The position numbers and the translations under genes were made by a program. DNA of 64,000 bases, taken from assembly GCF_000622385.1 (NCBI RefSeq), contig NZ_JASD01000008.1, forward strand, positions 682,001-746,000. Direction: 5' to 3'. The notes below the pieces were generated by a model. It was given only the letters and a program-made list of their open reading frames with translations. It was not told where the DNA came from and made no database searches. Numbering within the stretch: position 1 is the first letter of the stretch; the number at the start of each line of letters is the position of its first letter. The stretch is from Sulfitobacter noctilucicola. Its GTDB lineage: Bacteria > Pseudomonadota > Alphaproteobacteria > Rhodobacterales > Rhodobacteraceae. This document shows positions 1 through 7,975 of this stretch, piece after piece.

Positions 1-812
1 AGCTTGGGGTTGCGGATCGTGTCGCCCCATTCGACCTGATGGTTCTCTTCGCCGTGCAGGAACAGGTTCATCTTGGCCAGCGCCCAGGTGGAGCCGATGG
101 CCTCTTGCCCATAGAGCGCATAGCCCTTGCCGCCGCTGTTGCGGATCAGCCTTCCGCACTTCATCAGCAGGGAAGCGGACCCACAGGTGGGATCGCAGAT
201 GTGGTCCCCAGGTTGCGGGTCAGCCAAGCGGGCCATGAGGTCGGACACCTCGGCAGGGGTATAGAACTCGCCCGCCTTCTTGCCCGCCGTGGCTGCGAAG
301 CGGGAGATCAGGTATTCATAGGCCCCGCCGATGATGTCGAGTTGCCCGACACGGGACGGGCGCAGGTCGAGGGCGTCTTTGGCGAAGTCCTCAAGCAGGT
401 GGCGGAGGATATCGTTCTTCTGTTCCTCGTCCCCGAGCTTGTTGGAGTTGAAGCTGATGTCCTGGAACACATCGCGGAGCTTGTCGCCGTTGGCCTCTTC
501 GATGGCATGGAGGGCCTTATCGATGCGTTCACCATTCCCCGCCTCATGCCGCCGTTTATGCAGGGCGTCGAAGTTGGCCCCGTGCGGTAGCTTGAAAGCT
601 TCCTGCTGCATCATCGCCTCGACCAGTTCGGGGCTGTCGGGGTGATCGGCCTGGTAACGGGCGTGGTGGTCTTTCCATACGTCGCTGACGTATTTCAGGA
701 ATAGCAGGGTAAGCACATAGTCCTTGTAGACTGATGGATCGACTACACCCCTGAAGGTGTCACAGGCTCCCCACGCGGCTTTATTGATTTCGGCTTGGGT
801 GACTGGGGTCAT
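1..812 (-). CDS. hsdM: Type I restriction-modification methyltransferase subunit HsdM (3' end beyond the window)
   Basis: Conceptual translation of the minus strand from the ATG at 812 stays open to base 1, giving about 270 residues with no stop. HsdM methylates adenine in the bipartite target of a type I restriction-modification complex together with HsdS and HsdR. The N-terminus (start MTPVTQAEINKAAW) is the helical HsdM N-domain. It is followed by the stretch GKKAGEFYTPAEV and SAM-binding motif I in the form DPTCGSASLL near residue 215. The NPPF catalytic motif should lie further left, outside the window, where hsdS and hsdR are also expected. The gene sits 61 bases downstream of a small membrane-protein gene and an XRE regulator on the same strand. 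Its base composition looks more G/C-rich than the integrase end of the same element, so the element may be mosaic. Confidence 0.93.
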   Translation of the reverse strand, partial: MTPVTQAEINKAAWGACDTFRGVVDPSVYKDYVLTLLFLKYVSDVWKDHHARYQADHPDSPELVEAMMQQEAFKLPHGANFDALHKRRHEAGNGERIDKALHAIEEANGDKLRDVFQDISFNSNKLGDEEQKNDILRHLLEDFAKDALDLRPSRVGQLDIIGGAYEYLISRFAATAGKKAGEFYTPAEVSDLMARLADPQPGDHICDPTCGSASLLMKCGRLIRNSGGKGYALYGQEAIGSTWALAKMNLFLHGEENHQVEWGDTIRNPK

Positions 813-873
813 GATTTGTTTGCCTGCACTTCGATGGTTCTTTTCTTATGTTTTTGGGCGTGGCTGCCATTTT

Positions 874-1167
874 TCATGCTTCGCGCATCCGAAGGCGAAA
901 GAGGCGCCGCATTTCACTTGCGGAATACGCGATGACGGCAAGCCAAACACACATCAAACTGAATATGAATTCGGGTGTCTCAACACCTAGCACGATCAGA
1001 CAATAGCCGTGCGTGACCCACGCCAATATGGCTACAACACTGGCGAAAACTGCCAAGTAAAACGGCCCCTTCAAGGCGTCTGGCAACCATTCATCCGATC
1101 CGTATTCGTTAAAGAGTGCGTCGATTTCGCCGTTTGGAATACGGCCTATAGGGGTAAAATCTGTCAT
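874..1167 (-). CDS. Small two-helix membrane protein, function unknown
   Basis: A 97-residue protein that I do not recognise. The first 30 residues are polar and acidic. Two hydrophobic segments follow, at about residues 35-55 and 62-84, and the tail (SEMRRLFRLRMREA) is strongly basic, so it is probably an inner-membrane hairpin with a cytoplasmic tail. The start ATG overlaps the stop of the XRE regulator gene by four bases (ATGA), so the two are translated as one unit. hsdM begins 61 bases downstream on the same strand. The position between a regulator and a methyltransferase gene suggests an accessory role in the restriction-modification module, but nothing in the protein itself shows a function. 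Confidence 0.65.
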   Translation of the reverse strand: MTDFTPIGRIPNGEIDALFNEYGSDEWLPDALKGPFYLAVFASVVAILAWVTHGYCLIVLGVETPEFIFSLMCVWLAVIAYSASEMRRLFRLRMREA

Positions 1168-1595
1168 GCTGCTACGTCCAATAATTCGTCCAAGCCAAGC
1201 GCCTGAAGTTCGGGTTTGTCACCGGTTTTGCGGAACTCTGCGATCCGCTCTGTGTACAAGCGACAAACGATCATCCATCGCTTTTTGATGCCAAGCCGCA
1301 TTGATCGCTCTTCGAGGCGTTCTTCGACCTGCATCAGGATTGATCCAAGTTCTTCCATGATCTGCGTTTCACGGTTTTGTATGCCTTCTTCGCCGTCCAG
1401 CACCCAAAGGGGATCGGCGCGATAAAGTTCGAGCAGCTTAGCCAAAACGGCAGCCGGCATCTCTCGCTCACCCCGTGCATAGTTGTGCAAAGTCGTGCGA
1501 CTTACACCTAGTGCTGAAGCAAACCCAGCCTGGGACAGTTCGTTTGCACGCCGCAATTGATCCAGACGATCACCAATGCTTGTTTCGGTGCTCAA
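1164..1595 (-). CDS. XRE-family helix-turn-helix regulator
   Basis: A 143-residue protein with a Cro/CI-type HTH at about residues 10-62, including the recognition-helix region SRTTLHNYARGEREMP. The C-terminal half is helical and charged and resembles a dimerisation segment, with no peptidase domain. It is divergent from an excisionase-like gene across a 121-base gap containing repeated TTTGCG half-sites, the layout of a phage-type or R-M controller switch. It is co-transcribed with the small membrane-protein gene and probably hsdM. Likely roles are control of the integrase/excisionase operon, or timing of methyltransferase expression like a controller (C) protein. The choice between these is inference. 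Confidence 0.85.
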   Translation of the reverse strand: MSTETSIGDRLDQLRRANELSQAGFASALGVSRTTLHNYARGEREMPAAVLAKLLELYRADPLWVLDGEEGIQNRETQIMEELGSILMQVEERLEERSMRLGIKKRWMIVCRLYTERIAEFRKTGDKPELQALGLDELLDVAA

Positions 1596-1716
1596 TTATC
1601 TACACCCACAGTCTTGACCATTTTTGACGACTCTCGTTAACATATGTGAACAAACAGAGTGTGTTTGCGAATTCTCACGCAAACTGTAACATTTTGCGAA
1701 CAGGAGTCACCATTCG
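1596..1716. promoter_or_regulatory. Divergent control region with TTTGCG half-sites
   Basis: This gap separates the XRE regulator (minus) from the excisionase-like gene (plus). It contains a perfect inverted repeat GTTTGCG-N8-CGCAAAC at 1663-1684. A third copy, TTTGCGAA, lies at 1693-1700 just before the AGGAG at 1702-1706 that serves the plus-strand gene. Repeated half-sites between a Cro/CI-like gene and the gene it faces are typical operators. No binding has been shown. Confidence 0.5.
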
Positions 1717-1929
1717 ATGACGAATCTTGAACAGAATTTGGAAAGTCCTCGAGAAGTCGCTTTGCGGGTTGGCTGGCCATTGGCGAGGGTGAGAAAGCTG
1801 ATCAGAGACCGAGAGATACGGCATCTCAAAATTGGCGGTCTCTATTTCGTCCCGCAAGGCGCGGTTGAAGAATACCTTGCAGCAAGAACCGTCGAACCAG
1901 ATTTCGCCAACAAACAGGTCACAAGATGA
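1717..1929 (+). CDS. Excisionase-like winged-helix DNA-binding protein
   Basis: A 70-residue protein with a MerR/AlpA-like helix-turn-helix: SPREVALRVGWPLARVRKL, then a basic turn, then the short beta wing LKIGGLYFVPQGAVEEYL. This is the usual excisionase/AlpA pattern, in which the small protein bends DNA at an attachment site and directs the integrase toward excision. AGGAG lies about ten bases before the ATG. The next small gene overlaps its stop by four bases, and the integrase follows, so the three genes form one operon. The function is inferred from the fold pattern and position. Confidence 0.7.
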   Translation: MTNLEQNLESPREVALRVGWPLARVRKLIRDREIRHLKIGGLYFVPQGAVEEYLAARTVEPDFANKQVTR

Positions 1930-2120
1930 GCCGCCCCGCTGCCCCATCAATGCCGACCGAGAAGCAAATTCGCGATGTATCCGAAGTTATGGCTAAACTG
2001 AACCCAGAGGCCAAGATCCATCGTATCGGTCCAGATGGCGTTACATTCGTGTACGGCGAGGAGTTTTCATTCCAAGCTTGGTCTAACGAGCCATTTTCGG
2101 CAGAGGTAAAGCATGACTGA
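1926..2120 (+). CDS. Small hypothetical protein between excisionase and integrase genes
   Basis: A 64-residue protein of unknown function. It has a short proline-rich start, then one helix (EKQIRDVSEVMAKLNP) and a short beta-rich stretch (IHRIGPDGVTFVYGEEFSF). Its ATG overlaps the stop of the excisionase-like gene (ATGA), and its end overlaps the integrase start by eight bases, so it is translated as part of the integration operon. I see no motif. Small genes in this position in integrative elements are common and mostly uncharacterised. Confidence 0.6.
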   Translation: MSRPAAPSMPTEKQIRDVSEVMAKLNPEAKIHRIGPDGVTFVYGEEFSFQAWSNEPFSAEVKHD

Positions 2121-3117
2121 GAAATACCTCCGCTCTCGGCAGCGACGTGGGCGTTGGTTCCATACCTATAGACGTTTCAATAAAGAAATTTCGTTGGAAG
2201 TTCACGGTCTTGAACCCTCCGACCCAAGAGTGAAGGCCGCGTATTGGGTAGAACATGCAAAATGGGAGCATAGTCCACCCGAAGCGGTCACGCCTGCAAA
2301 GGGAACATTCGCTTGGGCACTCGCAGCCTATCAGTCGGGGAACTGGAAGTGGCTGAACGAGTACAAAGAAAGCACCAAAAAATCACGGAAAGCCATCTTC
2401 AAGCGTTACAAGGAGCAGCAAGGAAAACGCTTGCTAACACAGATTTCACCGCAAGCCATTGAGAGCGCGCTCTACGCAAAAGGAGGTCATGGAGCAGTCA
2501 ATGAATACAAAGCGCTGAAGCCAGTCTTTGAGCATGCCAAGCGGCTCGGTTTCATTCGGATTAACCCTATGGCTGATATCGAATTAGACAAGCCGACCCC
2601 GAAGGAGCTTCCAACGGCGGATGCAGATGACATCTCGGCATTCATCGGGCAATGGGAGATTGGCACAGTTCAGCGACTTATCTTCGATCTTGCTCTCTAT
2701 ACGGGTGCGGCCCGAGTTGATCTGGCACATATCGGGCGACACAACATCAAGAACGGCATGCTGAAATTTGATCGGCAAAAAACAGGCGTCACAAGCTATG
2801 TACCGCTGACCCATGAACTGCGGGCCGTTATCGCTCGGACGCCAGACATCTCACCGACTTTTATCCTGAGTAAACACGGCAAGCCATATGCTGTCGAAAG
2901 TATCGGAAACATGTTCCGCGAGGCTGCAATCGAAGCAGGCATGACAGCAAGACTGCATGGATTGCGCAAAGCCTTTTGCGTTTACTGGGCTGAACAAGGC
3001 AAAACTGTGCATCAAATCGCGGCCATGGCAGGCCATGTAACGTTGAAGGAGGTGGAGCGCTATACTCGCGCTGCTGACCGAGAGCAAATTGTCAGACTCA
3101 TCATCCAGGGTGCGTAG
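2113..3117 (+). CDS. int: Tyrosine recombinase (integrase) of a tRNA-Arg-targeted element
   Basis: A 334-residue phage-type integrase that cuts and rejoins DNA through a tyrosine-phosphate link. The C-terminal catalytic set is complete: Arg201 in TGAARVDL, Lys223 in RQKTG, His282 and Arg285 in LHGLR, His308 in AGHV and the nucleophile Tyr317 in ERYTR. The N-terminal part (about residues 65-160) has the SAM-like core-binding fold, preceded by a basic arm. The gene ends 84 bases from the 3' end of tRNA-Arg(CCT). That is the classic placement for an element that uses the tRNA 3' end as its attachment site. Base composition is visibly richer in A/T than the chromosomal genes to the right, in keeping with transfer. 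Confidence 0.93.
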   Translation: MTEKYLRSRQRRGRWFHTYRRFNKEISLEVHGLEPSDPRVKAAYWVEHAKWEHSPPEAVTPAKGTFAWALAAYQSGNWKWLNEYKESTKKSRKAIFKRYKEQQGKRLLTQISPQAIESALYAKGGHGAVNEYKALKPVFEHAKRLGFIRINPMADIELDKPTPKELPTADADDISAFIGQWEIGTVQRLIFDLALYTGAARVDLAHIGRHNIKNGMLKFDRQKTGVTSYVPLTHELRAVIARTPDISPTFILSKHGKPYAVESIGNMFREAAIEAGMTARLHGLRKAFCVYWAEQGKTVHQIAAMAGHVTLKEVERYTRAADREQIVRLIIQGA

Positions 3118-3201
3118 TTTGGGACACGCAAACCCAGGCAATGGGACACAAAAAGCCAAACATCTGAATTTAAAGGAGAAAAGTAAATGATCGCGGAGAA
3201 A

Positions 3202-3245
3202 TGGCGACCCCGGCAGGATTCGAACCTGCAACCTGCCCCTTAGGA
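3202..3245. other. Probable attachment site (tRNA 3' half)
   Basis: The 3' half of tRNA-Arg abuts the integrase end of the element. Tyrosine integrases of this type normally recombine at the anticodon stem, T-arm or acceptor 3' end and leave a direct repeat at the far end of the element. That second copy would lie left of this window, so the exact core cannot be set here. Confidence 0.45.
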
Positions 3246-3278
3246 GGGGGCTGCTCTATCCAGTTGAGCCACGGGGCC
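3202..3278 (-). tRNA. tRNA-Arg (anticodon CCT)
   Basis: Seventy-seven bases on the minus strand fold as a full cloverleaf. The acceptor stem pairs GGCCCCG with CGGGGTC (one G-T pair). The anticodon loop is CTCCTAA, giving CCT for AGG codons. The T-loop reads GGTTCGAATCC, and the 3' CCA is encoded. The 3' end faces the integrase gene. Confidence 0.97.
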
Positions 3279-3516
3279 GTCTCGTTGGTTTACCGCCTGA
3301 AAGAACCTATTGCCATGCTATCCAGCAAAATTTCATATCATAGCGACAGCGATCTGGTTTTCGTGAATGCTAAAAAGCGTCGGCTATCTTACAACCGGAT
3401 CGACCCAACCGTCGCCTTGGCCACCAATAGACCCGACAGCGAATGAAACGATATGGGGCCTTGCGCCGCAAACTGGCCATGCGATAGCCTAAGATTAAAA
3501 CCAGTCAGGAATATTT
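3279..3516. other. Gap between tRNA-Arg and the LacI-type gene
   Basis: No gene with convincing coding character was found. The open frames here are short and lack ribosome-binding sites. The gap must hold the promoter of tRNA-Arg (minus) and of the LacI-type regulator (plus), and TCAGGA lies just before the GTG at 3517. No clear operator palindrome is visible. Confidence 0.5.
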
Positions 3517-4551
3517 GTGTCTCAAGCTGCCAAACGACCGCTCACGCTGCGCGATGTATCCGAAGCCTGTGGCGTCTCTGAAATGACGGTCAGCAGGGTG
3601 TTGCGCAACCGGGGCGATGTCTCGGCTGCGACGCGCGATAAAGTGTTGGCCGCCGCCAAGGAGCTTGGTTACGTCCCAAACCAGATTGCAGGTTCTCTGG
3701 CGTCGCAGCGGGTCAATTTGGTCGCCGTGATCATTCCGTCGCTCAGCAACATGGTGTTTCCAGAAGTTCTGAACGGCATCAATCAGGTGCTTGAGGACAC
3801 GCCCCTGCAACCTGTTGTCGGTGTCACCGACTACATGCCCGAAAAAGAAGAGCGGGTTCTGTACGAAATGCTGTCATGGCGCCCATCGGGGGTGATCATC
3901 GCGGGCCTCGAACACTCTGATGCAAGTCGAGCGATGCTGGCCAACGCAGGCATTCCGGTGGTTGAGATCATGGATACCGACGGCAAGCCGGTGGATGCCA
4001 TGGTCGGTATTTCGCACCGTCGTGCGGGCCGCGAGATGGCTCAAGCGATACTGAAGGAAGGCTATGAGCATATCGGATTCATGGGCACGAAGATGCCATT
4101 GGACCACCGTGCACGGAAAAGATTTGAGGGTTTCACCGAAGCATTGGCGAAAGCCGGTGTCGAGATCGAGGACCGCGCCTTCTATTCCGGCGGTTCGGCT
4201 CTGGCTAAGGGGCGCGAGATGACACAGGAGATGTTGGAGCGGTCGCCTGATCTGGATTTCCTGTATTATTCCAACGACATGATCGGCGCAGGTGGGCTGC
4301 TCTATCTGATTGATCAGGGCGTCGATATTCCGGGTCAGATCGGGCTAGCCGGTTTCAATGGCGTTGAACTTTTGCAGGGCTTACCCCGTCAGCTGGCCAC
4401 GATGGATGCCTGCCGGATCGAAATTGGTCAGGCGGCAGCGAAGATCATACTGAACGAGACATCGGACACGCCCGACCCCGATCTGGACCAGCACATTACC
4501 CTGACACCAACCTTGTCATTTGGGGATACGCTGCGCCGGCGCAGACGTTGA
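3517..4551 (+). CDS. LacI/GntR-type transcriptional regulator
   Basis: A 344-residue repressor starting at GTG after TCAGGA. The N-terminal HTH covers about residues 9-30 (LRDVSEACGVSEMTVSRVLR), followed by the hinge helix (PNQIAGSLASQR). A periplasmic-binding-protein-like sensor domain runs from residue 65 to about 335. It is closest in style to the gluconate repressor GntR subgroup (phrases such as VNLVAVIIPSLSNMVFPEV). No sugar-utilisation operon is next to it, so its target is elsewhere or is itself. The next gene starts one base after its stop. Confidence 0.9.
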   Translation: MSQAAKRPLTLRDVSEACGVSEMTVSRVLRNRGDVSAATRDKVLAAAKELGYVPNQIAGSLASQRVNLVAVIIPSLSNMVFPEVLNGINQVLEDTPLQPVVGVTDYMPEKEERVLYEMLSWRPSGVIIAGLEHSDASRAMLANAGIPVVEIMDTDGKPVDAMVGISHRRAGREMAQAILKEGYEHIGFMGTKMPLDHRARKRFEGFTEALAKAGVEIEDRAFYSGGSALAKGREMTQEMLERSPDLDFLYYSNDMIGAGGLLYLIDQGVDIPGQIGLAGFNGVELLQGLPRQLATMDACRIEIGQAAAKIILNETSDTPDPDLDQHITLTPTLSFGDTLRRRRR

Positions 4552-4552
4552 T

Positions 4553-5773
4553 ATGCTGACGCTGGGCAACGCTGAAGCGCGGCGCATCTTTCTGCACCGG
4601 CATCTGTTGTCAGACACTCCCAAGGGCCCTGCCACCGGAGAGGCTCTGTTGAGCGTCATCCATGATCTGGGGTTCGTCCAATTGGACAGCATCAACACTG
4701 TTGCGCGGGCGCATGACCTCATTCTGTTTTCGCGCAAACCCCGTTACCGCCCCAATGCGCTAAAAGCACTTTATGAAAAAGACGCCTCATTGTTCGAACA
4801 CTGGACACATGACGCCGCAGTCATCCCGCGTGCGTTTTACCCCTATTGGCACCTGCGCCGTCAGCGTGATGCAGCACAGCTCAAATCCAGATGGCGCGCA
4901 GACAGACGGGCCGGTTTCGAGGCGCAGTTCCAGATCATTCTTGACCAGATCCGCACGGAGGGGCCTGTCTGCTCGTCCGATGTGGGCAAAGAAGAAAAAC
5001 GCGGGTCGGGCGGATGGTGGGACTGGCATCCATCAAAAACGGCGCTGGAATATCTCTGGCGCACAGGTGCGGTAAGTGTTGTCGGGCGCGATGGTTTCAA
5101 GAAACGCTACGATCTGACCGAGCGGGTGATCGAAAGCCATCTGTGTGATGCCGCAACCATGCCCGATGCTGCAGAGACGATCGACTGGTGTTGCACGCAA
5201 GCGCTTTCCCGCCTCGGTTTCGCCACCCACGGAGAGCTTTCCGCCTTCTGGGCGCATATCACGCCCAAGGAAGCGCAAGTGTGGTGCAAGCAGGAAGTTG
5301 CCGCGGGAAGATTAGAGCTGGTGGAGATCACCGGGCATGACGGCAGCATTAAGCCCGCCTATGCCCGGCCGGGCCTATCAAATGATCCCGCGCTAACCAT
5401 TCAACCTACCAACAGGTTACGCATCCTCAGCCCGTTTGACCCAGCCCTCAGAGACCGCAAACGGGCAGAGAGACTGTTTGGTTTTGACTACCGCATCGAG
5501 GTCTTTGTGCCTGAAACGCAGCGGCGCTTTGGCTATTATGTTTTTCCGATCCTGCAAGGCACATCGCTTGTCGGGCGGGTCGACATGAAAGCGCATCGGG
5601 ATCAGAATGCGCTACGGGTCCGTGCCCTGTGGACCGAAGGGAAAACACGCTGGGGCAAAGCAAGACAAGCTGCGTTTGAAGCAGAGCTGGACCGCGTCAG
5701 ACGGTTGGCGGGTGTTGAGAATATAGTATTCGAAGACGGATGGCTGCGCGGCTCAGCGCAAGAGCATCTCTGA
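4553..5773 (+). CDS. YcaQ/AlkX-type DNA glycosylase (winged-helix, interstrand crosslink repair)
   Basis: A 406-residue member of the HTH_42/DUF1006 family. The E. coli member YcaQ (AlkX) unhooks DNA interstrand crosslinks by excising alkylated bases. The catalytic QxD motif is present as FVQLDSIN near residue 42. It is followed by the family pattern of winged-helix repeats (LYEKDASLFEHWTHDAAVIP; GGWWDWHPSKTALEYLW) and a C-terminal barrel with the stretch ILSPFDPALRDRKR. An in-frame start at 4520 exists, but it lies inside the LacI-type gene. The ATG at 4553 directly after that stop fits the family N-terminus (LGNAEARRIFL). The 3' end overlaps the convergent IclR gene by 21 bases. Confidence 0.85.
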   Translation: MLTLGNAEARRIFLHRHLLSDTPKGPATGEALLSVIHDLGFVQLDSINTVARAHDLILFSRKPRYRPNALKALYEKDASLFEHWTHDAAVIPRAFYPYWHLRRQRDAAQLKSRWRADRRAGFEAQFQIILDQIRTEGPVCSSDVGKEEKRGSGGWWDWHPSKTALEYLWRTGAVSVVGRDGFKKRYDLTERVIESHLCDAATMPDAAETIDWCCTQALSRLGFATHGELSAFWAHITPKEAQVWCKQEVAAGRLELVEITGHDGSIKPAYARPGLSNDPALTIQPTNRLRILSPFDPALRDRKRAERLFGFDYRIEVFVPETQRRFGYYVFPILQGTSLVGRVDMKAHRDQNALRVRALWTEGKTRWGKARQAAFEAELDRVRRLAGVENIVFEDGWLRGSAQEHL

Positions 5774-6526
5774 CAGATCGGACGCTGCGGATCGAAGGCG
5801 TTCAAGGTGACCCTTCAAACTCTCAAGGCTGATGCGTTGTGTTGGCGCGTGGACGGATAGCGTCGCCATAAGCCGGCCCAGATCATCTCTCAACGGCACT
5901 GCAACAGCGACCATTCCGTCCATGAATTCCTCATTGTCGGTGGAGTAGTCATTTTGACGAATACGTTCCACCTCCTGATAAATCTTGTCAGGATCGGTCA
6001 GCGTTTCGCCGGAATGCGCATCAAGGACGGTATTCGACAAATACTTGGTCAGGTGGCGCGGTGGGAGCGTGGAGAGATATAGCTTACCGCTTGCTGTGCA
6101 ATGAAATGGTACCGTCGTTCCGATGGGCAACTGAATGCGCAACGGCCATTTGGTCTCTACCCGGTCGATATAGAGCATCCCGTCGCGGTCGGGCGTCGCT
6201 AGATTACAGGTTTCTCCCACTTCTTCGGTAAGCGCGTTCAAGACCGCAAGCCGCACTGTGCGCAATCTGGTAGTAGAAAAGACGTTAGCCGCCAATTTGC
6301 GCATTCTCAAACCGGGTGAATACGACCGACCGTCGATGTCGCGCTGCAAAAACCCTTCAGCTTCCAAGGTGTGGAATAACCGGTGCACAGTTGGCTTCGG
6401 TAACCCCAGCACCTCATTGGCGGCGGTAGGCGTTAGCGGCACGCCGACACGGGCAATCTCTTCCAGCAGCAGCAACAACCTAAGGTTGGTCGGGATTGCT
6501 TTGTCGGAATCACTTGCATCGGGCAT
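5753..6526 (-). CDS. IclR-family transcriptional regulator
   Basis: A 257-residue protein with an N-terminal winged helix (about residues 12-75; LPKPTVHRLFHTLEAEGFL) and a C-terminal IclR effector domain (about 85-255; FHCTASGKLYLS, then NEEFMDGMVAVAVPL). IclR proteins sense small organic acids and act as local switches. The gene follows dctM of TRAP system 1 on the same strand with a gap of 54 bases, so it probably controls that transporter and the divergent GMC oxidoreductase. The effector is unknown. The last 21 bases overlap the convergent glycosylase gene. Confidence 0.92.
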   Translation of the reverse strand: MPDASDSDKAIPTNLRLLLLLEEIARVGVPLTPTAANEVLGLPKPTVHRLFHTLEAEGFLQRDIDGRSYSPGLRMRKLAANVFSTTRLRTVRLAVLNALTEEVGETCNLATPDRDGMLYIDRVETKWPLRIQLPIGTTVPFHCTASGKLYLSTLPPRHLTKYLSNTVLDAHSGETLTDPDKIYQEVERIRQNDYSTDNEEFMDGMVAVAVPLRDDLGRLMATLSVHAPTQRISLESLKGHLERLRSAASDLSEMLLR

Positions 6527-6580
6527 CGCCTTTGGACCTCAGATTATACGCGTCTTTATACGGCCAATGGCCTCTTTGAT

Positions 6581-7975
6581 TTATCCTGCACCCATACCGG
6601 AGAGGAATTCAAATATTCCGCCACCCGGCAGCAAGGTCTTTGACAAAGAGGGGAACAAAGCCACACACAGCCAGACAAAAACAAGCGATACTAGGTACAT
6701 CGTAGCGTAGCGCAACAGACGGAAGTAAGGGACCCCCGTCACACCGGACGCAACATACAGGTTCAGTCCGTAAGGCGGCGTGATAAATCCGATGGATGCA
6801 CCAACCAGGAAGATAACGGCGAACTGGATGGGATCGACACCGACAGAATGTGCAATTGGCGCAAGGATCGGGGCCAGAATGATCGTCACCGGCAGCGATT
6901 CAAGGATCATCCCTGCGACAAAAACAATCGCCATAGCGGTAAAGAGAACGGGATAGTAGCCACCCATGCTGGTGACAAAGCCACCAATGACTTCCTGCGC
7001 ACCCAAGAGCGACAGGATTTGCTGCATTACCACCGACACCGCGATCAGTGGCGCAAGAATACCAGTAATCTGGGCCGAACGGACGACAATGGAGGGAACC
7101 TCAAGCGGGGTGAAACCTTCGACAACAACCATGGAACTAAGCGATTTTTCGTCAACCGGGACGCTGGGATCGTTGCGCATGATCTTGTTCAGCGGATAAG
7201 AAATACATCCCACGATGATACAGAAACCAACGGTAACGCCGGCGGCCTCAGTGGGTGAGAATTTGCCGGTGTAGATGCCCCACAGTACAAGACCGATAGC
7301 AAAGAAACCAAGCCAGGCACCCACAGCCGTTTTGAACACGCGCCACGGATTTAGCGTGATGAGGAAACCCCAGTTGTTGCGGTAGCAGATGATGAAACAG
7401 GCAATCATCATCGCCATGACCATCAAAGTGCCTGGCACAAGACCCGCAATAAACAGATCCGAAATCGGCAGGTTCATCAGGAACCCATAGACGATAAAGA
7501 TAATGGAGGGCGGGATGATGATGCCCACCGTGCCGCCTGCTGCCGCTGTCGCCGCAGAAAATCGCTCGTCATAGCCGCCTTTGACCATCTCCGGATGCAG
7601 CATTGATCCAATCGTCGCGGTCGTGGCGGAGTTCGACCCCGAAATCGCGGCAAACAGTCCGCACGCACCAATTGCCGCCATCGCGAGGCCGCCTCGCATC
7701 CAACCCAGACAGGAATAAGCAAAGTCCGACAGTCGTTTCGCAATGCCCGATTTATTGATCAAATCACCCGTCAGGATGAAAAGCGGCATCGCGAGCAGGG
7801 CAAAGCCGTCCTTGAATACATTGAGCATTTCGGAGCCGGTATTATCGAGCGTTAGCCCCATCACAAAACTGCAGCCAACCACCCAGTAAAAGATGATGAG
7901 CAGTACCGGTGTGCCAAGCATAAACAGGATAGTTACTGCGATCGAGATGAGAGTGATCCATGTGCCATCGGTCAT
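6581..7975 (-). CDS. dctM: TRAP transporter large permease (DctM), system 1
   Basis: A 464-residue multi-span inner-membrane protein of the DctM family, the channel component that couples sodium influx to solute uptake. Typical features are an early FALLAMPLFILTGDLINKSG block, the AAISGSNSATTATIGSM block and IIIPPSIIFIVYG in the first half, and VGASIGFITPPYGLNLYV near the end. At 464 residues it is slightly longer than the usual 425-430. The extra length is a hydrophilic loop (about residues 240-290, NDPSVPVDEKSLSSM). Its start touches the dctQ stop (one shared base at 7975), so the two are coupled. Confidence 0.95.
   Translation of the reverse strand: MTDGTWITLISIAVTILFMLGTPVLLIIFYWVVGCSFVMGLTLDNTGSEMLNVFKDGFALLAMPLFILTGDLINKSGIAKRLSDFAYSCLGWMRGGLAMAAIGACGLFAAISGSNSATTATIGSMLHPEMVKGGYDERFSAATAAAGGTVGIIIPPSIIFIVYGFLMNLPISDLFIAGLVPGTLMVMAMMIACFIICYRNNWGFLITLNPWRVFKTAVGAWLGFFAIGLVLWGIYTGKFSPTEAAGVTVGFCIIVGCISYPLNKIMRNDPSVPVDEKSLSSMVVVEGFTPLEVPSIVVRSAQITGILAPLIAVSVVMQQILSLLGAQEVIGGFVTSMGGYYPVLFTAMAIVFVAGMILESLPVTIILAPILAPIAHSVGVDPIQFAVIFLVGASIGFITPPYGLNLYVASGVTGVPYFRLLRYATMYLVSLVFVWLCVALFPSLSKTLLPGGGIFEFLSGMGAG

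Noticed and set aside
39..590. Plus-strand open frame of 183 codons at the left edge
   Set aside because: It is the shadow of hsdM on the other strand; the minus frame carries the HsdM motifs and a proper start at 812.
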